Source: Alphaproteobacteria bacterium
GTDB lineage: Bacteria; Pseudomonadota; Alphaproteobacteria; Micavibrionales; Micavibrionaceae
Length of the DNA stretch: 64,000 bases
Reading direction: 5' to 3'
Assembly: GCA_002401695.1 (NCBI GenBank)
Contig: NVTV01000002.1
Span: forward strand, 310,001 to 374,000
Below the pieces are notes generated by a model that saw only the letters and a list, made by a program, of their open reading frames with translations, ran no database searches and was not told the origin of the DNA. Each line of letters starts with the position of its first letter. Positions within the stretch are counted from its first letter, which is position 1. The translations under genes and the position numbers were made by a program. Below, one piece after another: positions 1 to 9,672 of the stretch.

Positions 1-724
1 GTGGTATGGCCCCAATTTCCATGGTAAAAAAACGGCGAATGGTGAGATATTCTATCAAAACGAACTTACTGCCGCGCATAAAACTTTGCCTTTGCCCAGT
101 ATTGTACGGGTAACAAACTTAGAGAACGGTCGATCACTCATTGTTCGCGTGAATGACCGTGGCCCATACGCGCATAGCCGCATTATCGATATGTCCAAAC
201 GCTCGGCAGAGCTGTTGGGCTTTAAAAATAAAGGGGTCGCAAAAGTGCGTGTTCAGGTTATGGAAGCTGAAAGCCGCATGGTGGCAGAGGCTGCGCGCAG
301 GGGGCAAGATACACGCGGCATGGAAGTTCCGATGAATAAGGCGGGCTATAAGACGCCGGCCGTTATTGAACAACGCCAACCTTATCCACCACAAGCTGTT
401 GATCGCGAAATACTTATGGCGAAGCCTAATATTCCGGGGCATATAAAAGATGGCGTATTCTATCCTGATCCCATGATCGCAGAATACCCCATAAAGGGGC
501 ACCGTATCTTTGTTCAAATGGGGTCTTTTACCTCTCGTGAGGGTGCTATGAAATATGCAAGCTCTCTGGGGAAATATGGCCGCGCGCAAGTGCATACGGT
601 AACCATAGACGGCGCAAAATATTACCGCGTGCGCTTGCCAAACAAAACCATTTCCGCTGCGGATGCGTTGCTGGAAAAAGTCAGCGTGGACGGGCATCAA
701 TCGGCACTTATCGTTATTGATTAA
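1..724 (+). CDS. rlpA: RlpA-family septal ring lytic transglycosylase, 5' partial
   Basis: The reading frame is already open at base 2 and begins in WYGPNFHGKKTANGE, the opening of the RlpA double-psi beta-barrel, so the signal peptide or lipobox lies before the window. The barrel continues through TAAHKTLPLPSIVRVTNL and VNDRGPY. After a linker there is a C-terminal SPOR domain (HRIFVQMGSF to the end), which in this family binds denuded glycan strands at the division septum. Family role: exported or lipid-anchored glycan cleavage or septal maintenance. It is followed after 80 bases by dacA, another peptidoglycan enzyme, a common alphaproteobacterial pairing. The TTG at 86 is internal, not a start. 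Confidence 0.93.
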   Translation, partial: WYGPNFHGKKTANGEIFYQNELTAAHKTLPLPSIVRVTNLENGRSLIVRVNDRGPYAHSRIIDMSKRSAELLGFKNKGVAKVRVQVMEAESRMVAEAARRGQDTRGMEVPMNKAGYKTPAVIEQRQPYPPQAVDREILMAKPNIPGHIKDGVFYPDPMIAEYPIKGHRIFVQMGSFTSREGAMKYASSLGKYGRAQVHTVTIDGAKYYRVRLPNKTISAADALLEKVSVDGHQSALIVID

Positions 725-804
725 TCCGTAAGGGAATAAGTGATAGCTTAAAAATCTCTCTCGTGTTTGAATGGGGATATATAGAAAATTATGAGGCTTG
801 AACC

Positions 805-1950
805 ATGAAAAACCGTCTGTCTTTTGCATTTATAGCGTTCTTTTTTGTGTTCTCCACTTTTACGTCACCTGTTCTTGCGATCACAACCGAGGCCAAACAA
901 GCGATTATTATTGATTATAATACAGGCACTGTTTTATTTGAGAAAAATGCCGATGCGCAAATGCCGACCTCTTCGATGAGTAAGGTTATAACCATGTATA
1001 TGGTTTTCGAGGCCTTGAAAAAAGGGACACTATCCCTTGATGATACGATGTTGGTCAGTGAAAAAGCATGGAAGAAAAAAGGCTCAAAGATGTTTGTCCC
1101 TGTGGGGAAACAGGTGAAAGTCGAGGATCTGATCCGCGGCGTGATTGTACAATCGGGTAATGATGCCACGATTGTTCTGGCAGAGGGGCTGGCCGGCGAT
1201 GAGGATTCTTTTGCGGCGGCTTTGAACAGAAAAGCCCAAAACCTTGGCATGATGAACTCTCACTTCATGAATGCAAGTGGGTGGCCTGATCCTGATCATT
1301 ATTCAACGGCGCGCGATTTATCCATTCTTGCCAGCGCAGTGATTAAAAATTTCCCTGAATATTATCGCTATTACGGGGAAAAAGAATTTACCTATAGTAA
1401 AATTCGTCAAGAAAATCGCAATCCTTTGCTCTATCGGGGTATTGGTGCAGATGGTTTGAAAACTGGACATACGGATATCGGTGGCTATGGCTTGATCGGA
1501 ACAGGGGTGAAGGATAATCGCCGTGTTATTATCGTTATTAACGGCCTTGAGAGTAGCAAAGCGCGCGCCAATGAGGCAACACGCCTTTTGGCATGGGGGC
1601 TTAATGCTTTTCGCGTACTCTCTCTTTTTGCCGATAAAAAAGATTTGGAGCGCGCGCCTGTCTATCTCGGTGCAAAAACCACGGTTGGATTACAGGCGAA
1701 AGAACCCCTCAGTTTTGTTGTTCCCAAGTTATTGGAAAATGATCTGGACGTTAAAATTCGTTATAATGCACCCTTGAAAGCACCGATTGAAAAAGGGCAA
1801 GAGGTCGGAATGATTACAATTTCCGTTCCTCAGGGGGAGGTTATCGAAATTCCACTGGTCACGACGGAGGCTGTCGATTCATTGGGCACTTTTGCAGAAA
1901 TCATTGCAAAAGCACGTTTATTGACCACAGGGCAAGGACGTTTTGATTGA
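805..1950 (+). CDS. dacA: D-alanyl-D-alanine carboxypeptidase (PBP5/6 type)
   Basis: Serine peptidase of family S11 that trims the terminal D-Ala from peptidoglycan stem peptides in the periplasm. The catalytic motifs are all present: SMSK (Ser57, Lys60), SGN at 117-119 and KTG at 219-221. A signal peptide covers about residues 1-25 (cut after VLA), and the C-terminal third resembles the PBP5 C-terminal beta domain. At 381 residues it has normal length. GAGG at 793-796 lies 8 bases before the ATG. The stop overlaps the tmk start by one base, so the two are probably translated together. Confidence 0.95.
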   Translation: MKNRLSFAFIAFFFVFSTFTSPVLAITTEAKQAIIIDYNTGTVLFEKNADAQMPTSSMSKVITMYMVFEALKKGTLSLDDTMLVSEKAWKKKGSKMFVPVGKQVKVEDLIRGVIVQSGNDATIVLAEGLAGDEDSFAAALNRKAQNLGMMNSHFMNASGWPDPDHYSTARDLSILASAVIKNFPEYYRYYGEKEFTYSKIRQENRNPLLYRGIGADGLKTGHTDIGGYGLIGTGVKDNRRVIIVINGLESSKARANEATRLLAWGLNAFRVLSLFADKKDLERAPVYLGAKTTVGLQAKEPLSFVVPKLLENDLDVKIRYNAPLKAPIEKGQEVGMITISVPQGEVIEIPLVTTEAVDSLGTFAEIIAKARLLTTGQGRFD

Positions 1951-2627
1951 TGAGTACCGACTTACCAAAATCAATGGATAGAGGGTTTTTTATCTCGTTA
2001 GAGGGTGGTGAAGGCTCGGGCAAGACAACCCAGATCAATCGCTTGGTTGATATGCTTTCCGAACGTGGCTATGACGTTGTTATCACGCGTGAGCCGGGCG
2101 GCACACCCGAGGCGGAAAGCATCCGTAACCTTCTGGTGCAGCGTGATGGTGGTAACTGGAACGCAATGGCGGAAGTTCTTTTACTGTTTGCGGCGCGATC
2201 CATGCATATTGAAAAGCTGATAAAGCCTGCCCTTAATGACGGGAAAATCGTGATATGCGATCGCTTTACTGATTCTACCCTTGCCTATCAGGGGTTTGGT
2301 CGTGGCTTGGCGCTTGATAAGATTAAAGAGATAGAACGTATTTCGATAAATGAATTTAAACCTGATCTTACCTTTATTCTCGATATTGATGTGCGCACGG
2401 GGTTAAATCGTTCCAATGCACGCTTGTCAGAGGAGGATGCAGGAGAACAAACCGAGGATCGGTTTGAACGTCTGGATATTGAATTCCATGAACGTCTGCG
2501 TGAAGGGTTCTTGGAAACAGCGCGCCAAAACGAAGGGCGATGCTATATTCTAAACGCCGCGCAAAGCATGGATCATCTGTCTGATGAGATCAAGAACATC
2601 GCTTTGGCGAAGCTACAGGGGGAATAA
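1950..2627 (+). CDS. tmk: thymidylate kinase
   Basis: Phosphorylates dTMP to dTDP in the cytoplasm for DNA synthesis. The P-loop EGGEGSGKT is at residues 18-26, and the DR-containing dTMP-binding segment CDRFTDSTLAYQGFGRG follows in the expected place. Length (225 aa) is normal. An ATG at 1950 sharing one base with the dacA stop is preferred over the TTG one codon upstream. Immediately followed by holB, the usual tmk-holB pair of proteobacteria. Confidence 0.96.
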   Translation: MSTDLPKSMDRGFFISLEGGEGSGKTTQINRLVDMLSERGYDVVITREPGGTPEAESIRNLLVQRDGGNWNAMAEVLLLFAARSMHIEKLIKPALNDGKIVICDRFTDSTLAYQGFGRGLALDKIKEIERISINEFKPDLTFILDIDVRTGLNRSNARLSEEDAGEQTEDRFERLDIEFHERLREGFLETARQNEGRCYILNAAQSMDHLSDEIKNIALAKLQGE

Positions 2628-2636
2628 GAATAAATT

Positions 2637-3815
2637 ATGAACCTGTTTGGTGACGAAGATATAATTTATGATGATGATATGGACGCCGATGTCGGCGCCG
2701 CGCATTTTCCTGTGGTAGAGGATCATGAAAAACTGGTTGAGCCGCAATCCATGTCCTTTTGCTCTGGTCATGAAGAACAAGAAAAACTCTTCCTTGAACT
2801 CTTCGAAAAGAATAGCATGCCGCATGCGATGATCTTTGCAGGCACGCAGGGCATCGGTAAAAGCACAATGGCGTTCCGTCTGGCGCGGTTCTTATTAAAA
2901 CACGGTAAAGTAGACACAAACCAAGACAGTCTTTTCGGTGGCGAAGAAGCTGCGCACGATTTCTCTTCATTGGACGTTGCGGCGGATGATCCGGTTTTTG
3001 CACGCGTTGCTTCTGGCGGTCATGCAGATTTTCTCTATATCAGCCGCTATTACGATGCGGCAAAGGGCAAGCAAGATGCCAACTTGAAGGTTGACGCGTT
3101 GCGCAAGATAGAACCATTCCTACGCAAGACCTCATCAGATGGTGGTTGGCGCATTGTGATTGTTGATGATGCGGACACCATGAACCGTAATGCCCAAAAC
3201 GCGATCCTTAAGATTTTAGAAGAACCGCCTGCAAATGTGTTGATTATTCTGATCGCCCATAGACCGGGCATGTTGATCCCGACGATAAGATCCCGTACGC
3301 GCTTTCTTCAGTTCTCGCCTTTATCGCATGAGGTTTTGAATGATTTGCTGAGCAAGCAACAAGATCACCCCGCGCTTTCAATCGACCAGTTAGATATCCT
3401 CTCGGCTATTTCAGAGGGCAGCATCGGCAGAGCATTACAATTTATTGAAGGCGGCGGATTTGACAGCCTGTCGCAAATTCTTGATCATCTGGATGATGCA
3501 CCAAATTGGAACTGGGTGAAAATACATCAGCTTTCCATGTCCATCTCATCACCAGCGCAAGACAAAGAATACCGCATGTTTGCGGAGCTGTTACAATGGA
3601 TATTTCGGCAAATGCTGTTCATCAAAGCCAGAGGCGGGCAGGACTTACCTGTCTTCTTACAACATGATGCATTACAAAATATGATGGAAAGCCACTCTTT
3701 GGAGAAACTCATTTCTATAACAGACGGGCTGAAAAGCCATTTTGAACGCGTGGAATTTTCAAATCTTGATCGGCGGGACGCTGTACGCGGGTGCTTTCTT
3801 GTGATAAGCCAATAG
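2637..3815 (+). CDS. holB: DNA polymerase III subunit delta prime
   Basis: AAA+ clamp-loader subunit that helps load the beta sliding clamp. It carries an acidic N-terminal extension of about 40 residues, then a Walker A-like loop GTQGIGKST at residues 69-77 and the typical NAQNAILKILEEPP segment of clamp-loader ATPases. The extension and total length (392 aa) are on the long side for HolB but common in alphaproteobacteria. The start is the ATG nine bases after the tmk stop; a G-rich stretch near 2617-2622 is far for an ideal ribosome site. Confidence 0.92.
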   Translation: MNLFGDEDIIYDDDMDADVGAAHFPVVEDHEKLVEPQSMSFCSGHEEQEKLFLELFEKNSMPHAMIFAGTQGIGKSTMAFRLARFLLKHGKVDTNQDSLFGGEEAAHDFSSLDVAADDPVFARVASGGHADFLYISRYYDAAKGKQDANLKVDALRKIEPFLRKTSSDGGWRIVIVDDADTMNRNAQNAILKILEEPPANVLIILIAHRPGMLIPTIRSRTRFLQFSPLSHEVLNDLLSKQQDHPALSIDQLDILSAISEGSIGRALQFIEGGGFDSLSQILDHLDDAPNWNWVKIHQLSMSISSPAQDKEYRMFAELLQWIFRQMLFIKARGGQDLPVFLQHDALQNMMESHSLEKLISITDGLKSHFERVEFSNLDRRDAVRGCFLVISQ

Positions 3816-3841
3816 CTGTTATTTCGACAGGAGAATTAGTT

Positions 3842-5407
3842 TTGAGTACGAAGCCACCTTTTTATATCACTACCGCCATTTCATACGTAAACGGCGTCCC
3901 ACATCTGGGGCATGCTTATGAATCAATACTAACCGATGTATTGGCGCGTTTTAAGCGTTTGGACGGGCATGACGTTATGTTTTTAACAGGAACAGACGAG
4001 CATGGCGAAAAGGTTGCGCAAACTGCTGAGCAAAACGGAATGGAGCCACGTGCTTTTGCCGATAAGAATGCCGCTACATTTATTGAAATGACAAAGAAAC
4101 TGGGCATTTCGAATGATGATTTTATCCGCACAACGGAAGAGCGTCATCGTATATCCTCACAAGCCATCTGGAAAAAGCTGAATGATAACGGCGATATTTA
4201 CCTTGGTAAGTATGAGGGCTGGTATTCCGTGCGCGAAGAGGCTTACTTTACGGAAGATGAGTTAACCACCGCCGAAGATGGCCAAAAATTCACACCTCTT
4301 GGTACAGAAGTCGAATGGGTTGAAGAGCCTAGCTATTTCTTTAAGCTCTCCTCATATACGGACAGGCTTATCGAATATTATGCCGCGAATATAGAGGCGG
4401 TACAGCCACCATCACGCATGAACGAAATTGTCAGTTTTTTAAAGCAAGAGGGCGGCCTCAGAGATCTATCAATCTCCCGTCATAAAAGCCGTTTGAAATG
4501 GGGTATCCCTGTTCCCGATGATGAAGACCATGTTATGTATGTGTGGCTAGATGCGCTAACAAATTACATTACTGCGCTGGGCTATCCCGATGAAAATACA
4601 GAAAAATTTAATAAATTCTGGCCTGCAGATTATCATGTGATTGGCAAAGACATTACACGCTTCCATGCGATTTACTGGCCGGCCTTTTTGATGGCTGCAA
4701 ACCTGCCTTTGCCCAAAACAATTTTTGCCCATGGCTTTATTAATGTTGGTGGCACTAAAATGTCAAAATCCATCGGTAATGTTTTGTCACCCGATGATTT
4801 GATTGAAACATATGGTCTGGATCAAATCCGCTATTTCCTGATGCGTGAAATACCGCACGGGCAGGATGGTAACTTCTCGCACGAGCAAGCCGTATTGCGC
4901 ATTAACGCCGACCTTGCCAATGGGCTGGGCAATTTGGCGCAACGTACGCTCTCTATGGTCTATAAGAACTGCGATGCCAAAATCCCTGCGCCGCAAGCTT
5001 TCACGGAAGATGATCAAGCCTTATTACAGCAAGCCTATGCGATGACCGATCAAATCCGCGCCTCATTTGATGCCTTAAAAATCAACCGTGCGCTTGAACA
5101 TATCTGGGGCGTGGTAAGTGCGTGCGATGTCTATATTGATGCACAAGCCCCATGGACGTTGAAAAAGACAGACACAGAGCGCATGGAGACCGTGCTTTAC
5201 GTTTTGGCGGAAGTTATTCGTTGCCTCGCAATTATTGTGCAGCCTGTGGTTCCGCACTGCGCGCCTAAAATTCTGGAGCAACTGAACATTTCAGAAGATC
5301 AACGCATGTTCGAACATATCTCTGCTGATCATGTGCTTGCATCGGGCACTAAAATTGATAAGCCGGAAGGGGTCTTCCCACGTATTGTCGAGGAAGAGGG
5401 CACGTAA
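3842..5407 (+). CDS. metG: methionyl-tRNA synthetase
   Basis: Class I aminoacyl-tRNA synthetase charging tRNA-Met. The HIGH-type signature is HLGH at residues 21-24 and KMSKS is at 306-310. The TTG at 3842 is chosen because AGGAG at 3829-3833 sits 8 bases upstream and homologues begin near STKPPFYITT; the open frame continues up to 3791 and would overlap holB. The connective-peptide region (GWYSVREEAYFTEDE) lacks the cysteines of zinc-binding MetRS, so this is the zinc-free knuckle variant. The C-terminal dimerisation domain of the long MetRS form is absent (521 aa). Confidence 0.95.
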   Translation: MSTKPPFYITTAISYVNGVPHLGHAYESILTDVLARFKRLDGHDVMFLTGTDEHGEKVAQTAEQNGMEPRAFADKNAATFIEMTKKLGISNDDFIRTTEERHRISSQAIWKKLNDNGDIYLGKYEGWYSVREEAYFTEDELTTAEDGQKFTPLGTEVEWVEEPSYFFKLSSYTDRLIEYYAANIEAVQPPSRMNEIVSFLKQEGGLRDLSISRHKSRLKWGIPVPDDEDHVMYVWLDALTNYITALGYPDENTEKFNKFWPADYHVIGKDITRFHAIYWPAFLMAANLPLPKTIFAHGFINVGGTKMSKSIGNVLSPDDLIETYGLDQIRYFLMREIPHGQDGNFSHEQAVLRINADLANGLGNLAQRTLSMVYKNCDAKIPAPQAFTEDDQALLQQAYAMTDQIRASFDALKINRALEHIWGVVSACDVYIDAQAPWTLKKTDTERMETVLYVLAEVIRCLAIIVQPVVPHCAPKILEQLNISEDQRMFEHISADHVLASGTKIDKPEGVFPRIVEEEGT

Positions 5408-5410
5408 CAC

Positions 5411-6208
5411 ATGTGGATCGATTCTCATTGCCATCTCAATCATTCAGGAATCACGGAGAAAGGCAGCGCGGCTGACATTATTAAGGCTGCCAAGGCCGCG
5501 GGTATTGATGGCATGATGACGGTGTGTTGCCGCATGTCAGAGGAAATTGACACGCTGCTCGATATCGCAAATAATAATGACAATGTCTGGTGCAGCATCG
5601 GCACCCACCCCCATGATGCGGGATTAGAGGCGGAGCAAGCCTATTCACAAGCTGACATCGTTAAAATCGCCACGGCGCATGATAAAGTCATTGCGCTGGG
5701 TGAGACGGGGCTTGATTATTTCTACGACAATTCCCCGCGTGAGGATCAACAGCAGAGCTTCCGCAAACATATCCGCGCCTGTATCGAGGCAAAACTGCCC
5801 ATGATCGTGCATACACGTGATGCAGAGGGTGACACCGCGCGCATTATGAAGGAAGAGGGCGAGGGCACATCGTTGACAGGTGTGATGCATTGTTTTAGCT
5901 CTGCACAGGAATTAGCCGAAAAATCACTGGAAATGGGGTTCTATGTCTCATTTTCGGGCATTATAACGTTCAAAAAGGCTGAAGCCTTACGTGAAACCGC
6001 AAAAATAGTGCCCTTAGACCGTGTTTTAGTGGAAACGGACGCTCCATTCCTTGCGCCTGTGCCATATCGCGGCAAAGTCAATGAACCTGCTTTTGTAACA
6101 AAAACCGGAGAATACCTCGCCGAGCTTTACGGCAAGACGCCCGAAGAGTTCGCAAAAATAACCACAAAGAACTTTTTCCGCCTCTTCACTAAGGCGAAGC
6201 TGGTATGA
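5411..6208 (+). CDS. tatD: TatD-family metal-dependent hydrolase (DNase)
   Basis: Amidohydrolase-like TIM-barrel enzyme; family members act as 3'-5' exo-DNases or uncharacterised hydrolases. The N-terminal metal-binding motif is DSHCHLN (residues 4-10), GETGLD carries the metal glutamate, and VETDAPFLAP is the C-terminal family signature. Length 265 aa is standard. GAGGG lies about 9 bases before the ATG. It follows metG by 3 bases and its stop overlaps the next start (ATGA), so it is translationally coupled to both neighbours. The native substrate cannot be read from sequence. Confidence 0.93.
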   Translation: MWIDSHCHLNHSGITEKGSAADIIKAAKAAGIDGMMTVCCRMSEEIDTLLDIANNNDNVWCSIGTHPHDAGLEAEQAYSQADIVKIATAHDKVIALGETGLDYFYDNSPREDQQQSFRKHIRACIEAKLPMIVHTRDAEGDTARIMKEEGEGTSLTGVMHCFSSAQELAEKSLEMGFYVSFSGIITFKKAEALRETAKIVPLDRVLVETDAPFLAPVPYRGKVNEPAFVTKTGEYLAELYGKTPEEFAKITTKNFFRLFTKAKLV

Positions 6209-7002
6209 GCGTTAAAGTAACAATGCTCGGCTGTGGTAATTCATCTGGGGTGCCTGCTGTTGGGAATTACTGGGGGGATTGTGATCCGAAGGAGCCGAAG
6301 AATCAGCGTACGCGGTGCTGTTTGGCTGTACAATCTGATGCAACAACCATTATCATTGATACAGGCGCAGATTTCCGCCATCAAATGAATACGTTCGATA
6401 TTAACAATCTTGACGCTGTCTTTTATACGCACCAACATAGCGACCATTGTCACGGTATCGATGACCTACGCCCATTTTACTTCAGGCATGACCGAACGCA
6501 GCTTAAATGCTATGGCAAGAAAAGTGTTCTGGAGGAAATAGAAGGGCGCTTTCATTATCTCTTTTCAGGGGGCAGCCATAAAGATCTTTATCCTCCTGTT
6601 CTTGAGGCTCACCCGTTTGATGAGAAAGACTATTGCACCCCGCAGAGCTTTGCCGACATCACCTATACGCCCTTCAAAATGGATCATGGCACATGCACAT
6701 CGATAGGCTATCGCTTTGGTGATCTATCATATTGTGTTGATATGAAATCACTGGATGATAAAGCGTTAGACGTCATTAAAGGCTCAAAAATTTGGATTGT
6801 TGATGGCGCAGGCTATCATGATGCGGAAAATGCTGTTCATGCCGACCTTCAGGCGCTCTATGAGTACAATAAATACATAAAAGCCGAGCGCGTTTACGTG
6901 ACAAGCCTGTCAACGATGATGGATTATGATACGCTGATCAATGAATTACCTGATGGTTTTTATCCTGCCTATGACGGGTTGCAGTTTGTTGATATTCTTT
7001 AG
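6205..7002 (+). CDS. MBL-fold metallohydrolase (PhnP-like phosphodiesterase)
   Basis: Metallo-beta-lactamase fold hydrolase with the metal motif HQHSDH at residues 76-81 and the start GCGNSSGVP typical of the PhnP / cyclic-phosphate phosphodiesterase branch. GDCDP near residue 24 and a cysteine pair at 38-39 resemble the small extra metal site described in PhnP. In alphaproteobacteria this gene habitually follows tatD outside any phosphonate operon, so a housekeeping role in phosphodiester metabolism is more likely than phosphonate use. It starts within the tatD stop (ATGA) and ends the run begun by rlpA. Confidence 0.88.
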   Translation: MSVKVTMLGCGNSSGVPAVGNYWGDCDPKEPKNQRTRCCLAVQSDATTIIIDTGADFRHQMNTFDINNLDAVFYTHQHSDHCHGIDDLRPFYFRHDRTQLKCYGKKSVLEEIEGRFHYLFSGGSHKDLYPPVLEAHPFDEKDYCTPQSFADITYTPFKMDHGTCTSIGYRFGDLSYCVDMKSLDDKALDVIKGSKIWIVDGAGYHDAENAVHADLQALYEYNKYIKAERVYVTSLSTMMDYDTLINELPDGFYPAYDGLQFVDIL

Positions 7003-7071
7003 TCGTTTTCTAGAGGGTGTGTTTTAATTGTCTTGTTATTGTAAAAATGGATTTCAGAAAAAGGTAAGAAG

Positions 7072-8112
7072 ATGGGCAAGGTTGCTTTAATCACAGGAAT
7101 TACAGGGCAAGATGGGGCTTATCTTGCGAAGTTTTTGTTGGATAAGGGCTATGACGTGCATGGCATTGTGCGCCCGACATCTCTGCCCAATGATGTACGA
7201 CTACATTATCTTCTGGGAGAACGTTTTAATATGTTGACCTTGCATCACGGTGATCTTACCGATGCGCTGAGTCTTCTGCGCATTGTGCAAGAGACGCAGC
7301 CAGATGAAATTTATAATCTCGCCGCGCAGAGTCATGTGAAAGTTAGCTTCGAACAGCCCGAATATACCGGTAATGCCGATGGCCTTGGTGTTTTACGGCT
7401 TTTGGAAGCTATTCGCATTGCAGGGCTGGAACAAAAAACAAGATTTTACCAAGCTTCAACGTCTGAGCTGTATGGCAAGGTTACACAAACACCACAAAAC
7501 GAAGAAACGCCTTTTTATCCGCGCAGCCCCTATGGCGTGGCCAAGCTCTATGCTTTTTGGACAACCAAAAACTACCGTGAATCATATGATATGCACGCTT
7601 CGAACGGCATTTTATTCAATCATGAAAGCCCATTACGCGGCGAAACGTTTGTTAGTCGTAAAATTACAAAAGCCGTTGTTGATATACAGCAAGGGACTTT
7701 GGACAAGCTAACGCTTGGAAAGCTTGACGCGCAACGTGATTGGGGGCATGCGCGTGATTATGTTGAAGGTATGTGGCTTATGCTGCAACAGGATCAGCCG
7801 GATGACTATGTCTTTGCAACCGGAGAAACGCATACGGTGCGTAAGTTTGTTGAACTTGCATTCGGGCATTTTGATAAAGATGTGCGCTGGGACGGGCAAG
7901 GTCTTGATGAAAAGGGCTATGATGCAAAAACGGGGCAATTGCTCGTTGATGTCAGCGCCGAATTCTTCCGCCCTGCAGAGGTTGATACATTGCTGGGTGA
8001 TCCAACCAAAGCCAAAGAAAAACTTGGCTGGGAATGGAAAACATCATTCAAGGATCTTATAACGGAAATGATAGAGGTTGATCTTAAGGCGGACTTGCGT
8101 GCCGTAGCCTAG
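7072..8112 (+). CDS. gmd: GDP-mannose 4,6-dehydratase
   Basis: Extended short-chain dehydrogenase converting GDP-D-mannose to GDP-4-keto-6-deoxymannose, precursor of GDP-fucose, GDP-rhamnose and GDP-perosamine. The NADP-binding GITGQDG is at residues 9-15, the catalytic YxxxK is Y154/K158, and SELYGKV and [14 protein letters not shown] are diagnostic of Gmd. Length 346 aa is normal. AAGG lies upstream of the ATG. No downstream epimerase, reductase or aminotransferase is adjacent, so the final sugar cannot be deduced here. Confidence 0.95.
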   Translation: MGKVALITGITGQDGAYLAKFLLDKGYDVHGIVRPTSLPNDVRLHYLLGERFNMLTLHHGDLTDALSLLRIVQETQPDEIYNLAAQSHVKVSFEQPEYTGNADGLGVLRLLEAIRIAGLEQKTRFYQASTSELYGKVTQTPQNEETPFYPRSPYGVAKLYAFWTTKNYRESYDMHASNGILFNHESPLRGETFVSRKITKAVVDIQQGTLDKLTLGKLDAQRDWGHARDYVEGMWLMLQQDQPDDYVFATGETHTVRKFVELAFGHFDKDVRWDGQGLDEKGYDAKTGQLLVDVSAEFFRPAEVDTLLGDPTKAKEKLGWEWKTSFKDLITEMIEVDLKADLRAVA

Positions 8113-8214
8113 ATCCTGCACTTGCTAAAATATACGATATATACGATTTCTATATTGTTTTTATATGGTTATCGCGCCATAGTGCCAGTCTATGTTTAAA
8201 TATGGGGCGTGAAA

Positions 8215-8943
8215 ATGGCTGAATCAGAAAGCAAAATACCATCAGATAAAGATATTGTTGACGATGCAGGTACACATGCACGTGGGCCTGTCGCGCGCCT
8301 TCGCGGGTATTTGTTTGCTGGTATTGTTGTGACCGCGCCAATCAGCATTACCGTGTATTTAACGTATGTATTTCTAACATTCGTTGACAGTAAAGTTACA
8401 GGCTTGTTGCCGCGGGATTGGTATGACGCGCTTTATGGGGCAACAACATTTCCGGGGATTGGGCTGGTTATCTCGCTGACTGGTTTTATTTTGATCGGCT
8501 GGTTTGCGACAAACTTTCTTGGCCGCCTCATTATTCGTATTTCCGAATATATTGTGGATCGCATGCCTGTTGTGCGTACGCTTTATAGTGCCATTAAGCA
8601 GGTTTTTGAAACAATAATGGCCAGTCAATCAACAGCTTTCCGTGAGGTTGTGATGTTGGAGTACCCGCGTAGAGGCGTATGGTCTATCGGTTTTATTACC
8701 GGAACATCAGAAGGGCAAATTCAGGAATTCACCGAATCCGAAACAATGAATGTCTTCGTGCCGACCACGCCAAACCCAACGTCCGGCTATTTGTTGTTTG
8801 TGCCGCGTGATGAGCTTAAATTCTTGGATATGAGTGTAGAAGAGGGCGTTAAACTTGTTGTTTCTGCCGGCATTATTACACCGGAAGAGCATAAACCTTC
8901 TACATCGACTGCGAAAAAGAACGGTAAAAGAAAAAAGAAATAG
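8215..8943 (+). CDS. DUF502 family membrane protein
   Basis: Unknown-function protein of the DUF502 family. A short polar N-terminus is followed by two hydrophobic segments (about residues 28-54 and 77-107, the second containing GLVISLTGFILIG) and then a soluble domain with VVMLEYPRRGVWSIGF, a hallmark of the family. The tail is lysine-rich. The ATG at 8215 is chosen over the GTG two codons earlier because GGGG at 8204-8207 is spaced well only for the ATG. The cysE start lies 9 bases downstream, suggesting cotranscription; no functional link is known. Confidence 0.9.
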   Translation: MAESESKIPSDKDIVDDAGTHARGPVARLRGYLFAGIVVTAPISITVYLTYVFLTFVDSKVTGLLPRDWYDALYGATTFPGIGLVISLTGFILIGWFATNFLGRLIIRISEYIVDRMPVVRTLYSAIKQVFETIMASQSTAFREVVMLEYPRRGVWSIGFITGTSEGQIQEFTESETMNVFVPTTPNPTSGYLLFVPRDELKFLDMSVEEGVKLVVSAGIITPEEHKPSTSTAKKNGKRKKK

Positions 8944-8952
8944 GATGTTGGT

Positions 8953-9636
8953 ATGTTTGATCTTATCAAATCGATAAAAGCCCGTGACCCCGCAAAGCCG
9001 AGCTTCGCAGAAGTGTTCTTTGCCTATAATGGTTTTCATGCCGTTACATTGCACCGTATGAATAATTTTATCTGGCATTTAGGTTTACGTGCATTGGCGC
9101 GCTTTATGGCTAATATCACACGTTTTTTAACGGGGATAGAGATTCACCCCGAGGCGCGCATTGGTAAAAATTTCTTTATTGATCACGGGACAGGCGTTGT
9201 GATTGGTCAAACGACTATTATTGAAGATGATGTCACAATTTATCACGGCGTGACCCTGGGTGGTGTCGGGCGCGTTGGTCAGGTGGATGAAAAACGTCAT
9301 CCCACCTTAAAAAACGGTGTCATTATTGGCGCAGGAGCACAAGTTTTAGGGGATATAACGATTGGTGATCATGCAAAAATTGGTGCAAACTCTGTCGTAA
9401 CCTCCGATATTCCGGATTATATGACGGCAATTGGCATTCCCGCGCGGGTGATTGGCGGCGATGATAGTGCGCGCGCTTATGGTATGCCATCTCGTAAAGA
9501 GATGGAGAATGTAACTTTTACAATTGATTGTATCATCCGTGAAATGGGTAAGATTAAAAAAGAGCTGAATATTGAGGGCGATCATGCCGAGGGGATGAGT
9601 GACTGCGTTGATAAAAACAAAGAGGCAGCAGAGTAA
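8953..9636 (+). CDS. cysE: serine O-acetyltransferase
   Basis: Makes O-acetylserine from serine and acetyl-CoA, the committed step of cysteine synthesis. Left-handed beta-helix hexapeptide repeats run from about residue 65 ([36 protein letters not shown]) to about residue 165. The catalytic His/Asp region matches EpsC/CysE. At 227 aa it is the shorter form, with a reduced N-terminal helical domain compared with the enteric enzyme of about 273 aa. AGGA at 8942-8945 supports the start. Convergent with the DUF922 gene 36 bases on. Confidence 0.93.
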   Translation: MFDLIKSIKARDPAKPSFAEVFFAYNGFHAVTLHRMNNFIWHLGLRALARFMANITRFLTGIEIHPEARIGKNFFIDHGTGVVIGQTTIIEDDVTIYHGVTLGGVGRVGQVDEKRHPTLKNGVIIGAGAQVLGDITIGDHAKIGANSVVTSDIPDYMTAIGIPARVIGGDDSARAYGMPSRKEMENVTFTIDCIIREMGKIKKELNIEGDHAEGMSDCVDKNKEAAE

Positions 9637-9672
9637 TAAGAGGTTATAATGTCTTAAATGACCCACTTATTG

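Noticed and set aside
134-829. 231-aa open frame on the minus strand across rlpA
   Set aside because: It lies antisense to a conserved gene with clear domains, has no plausible start signal and looks like no protein family.
8131-8147. Short direct repeat TATACGAT after gmd
   Set aside because: Two copies of eight bases in A/T-rich DNA are expected by chance and no operator context is evident.
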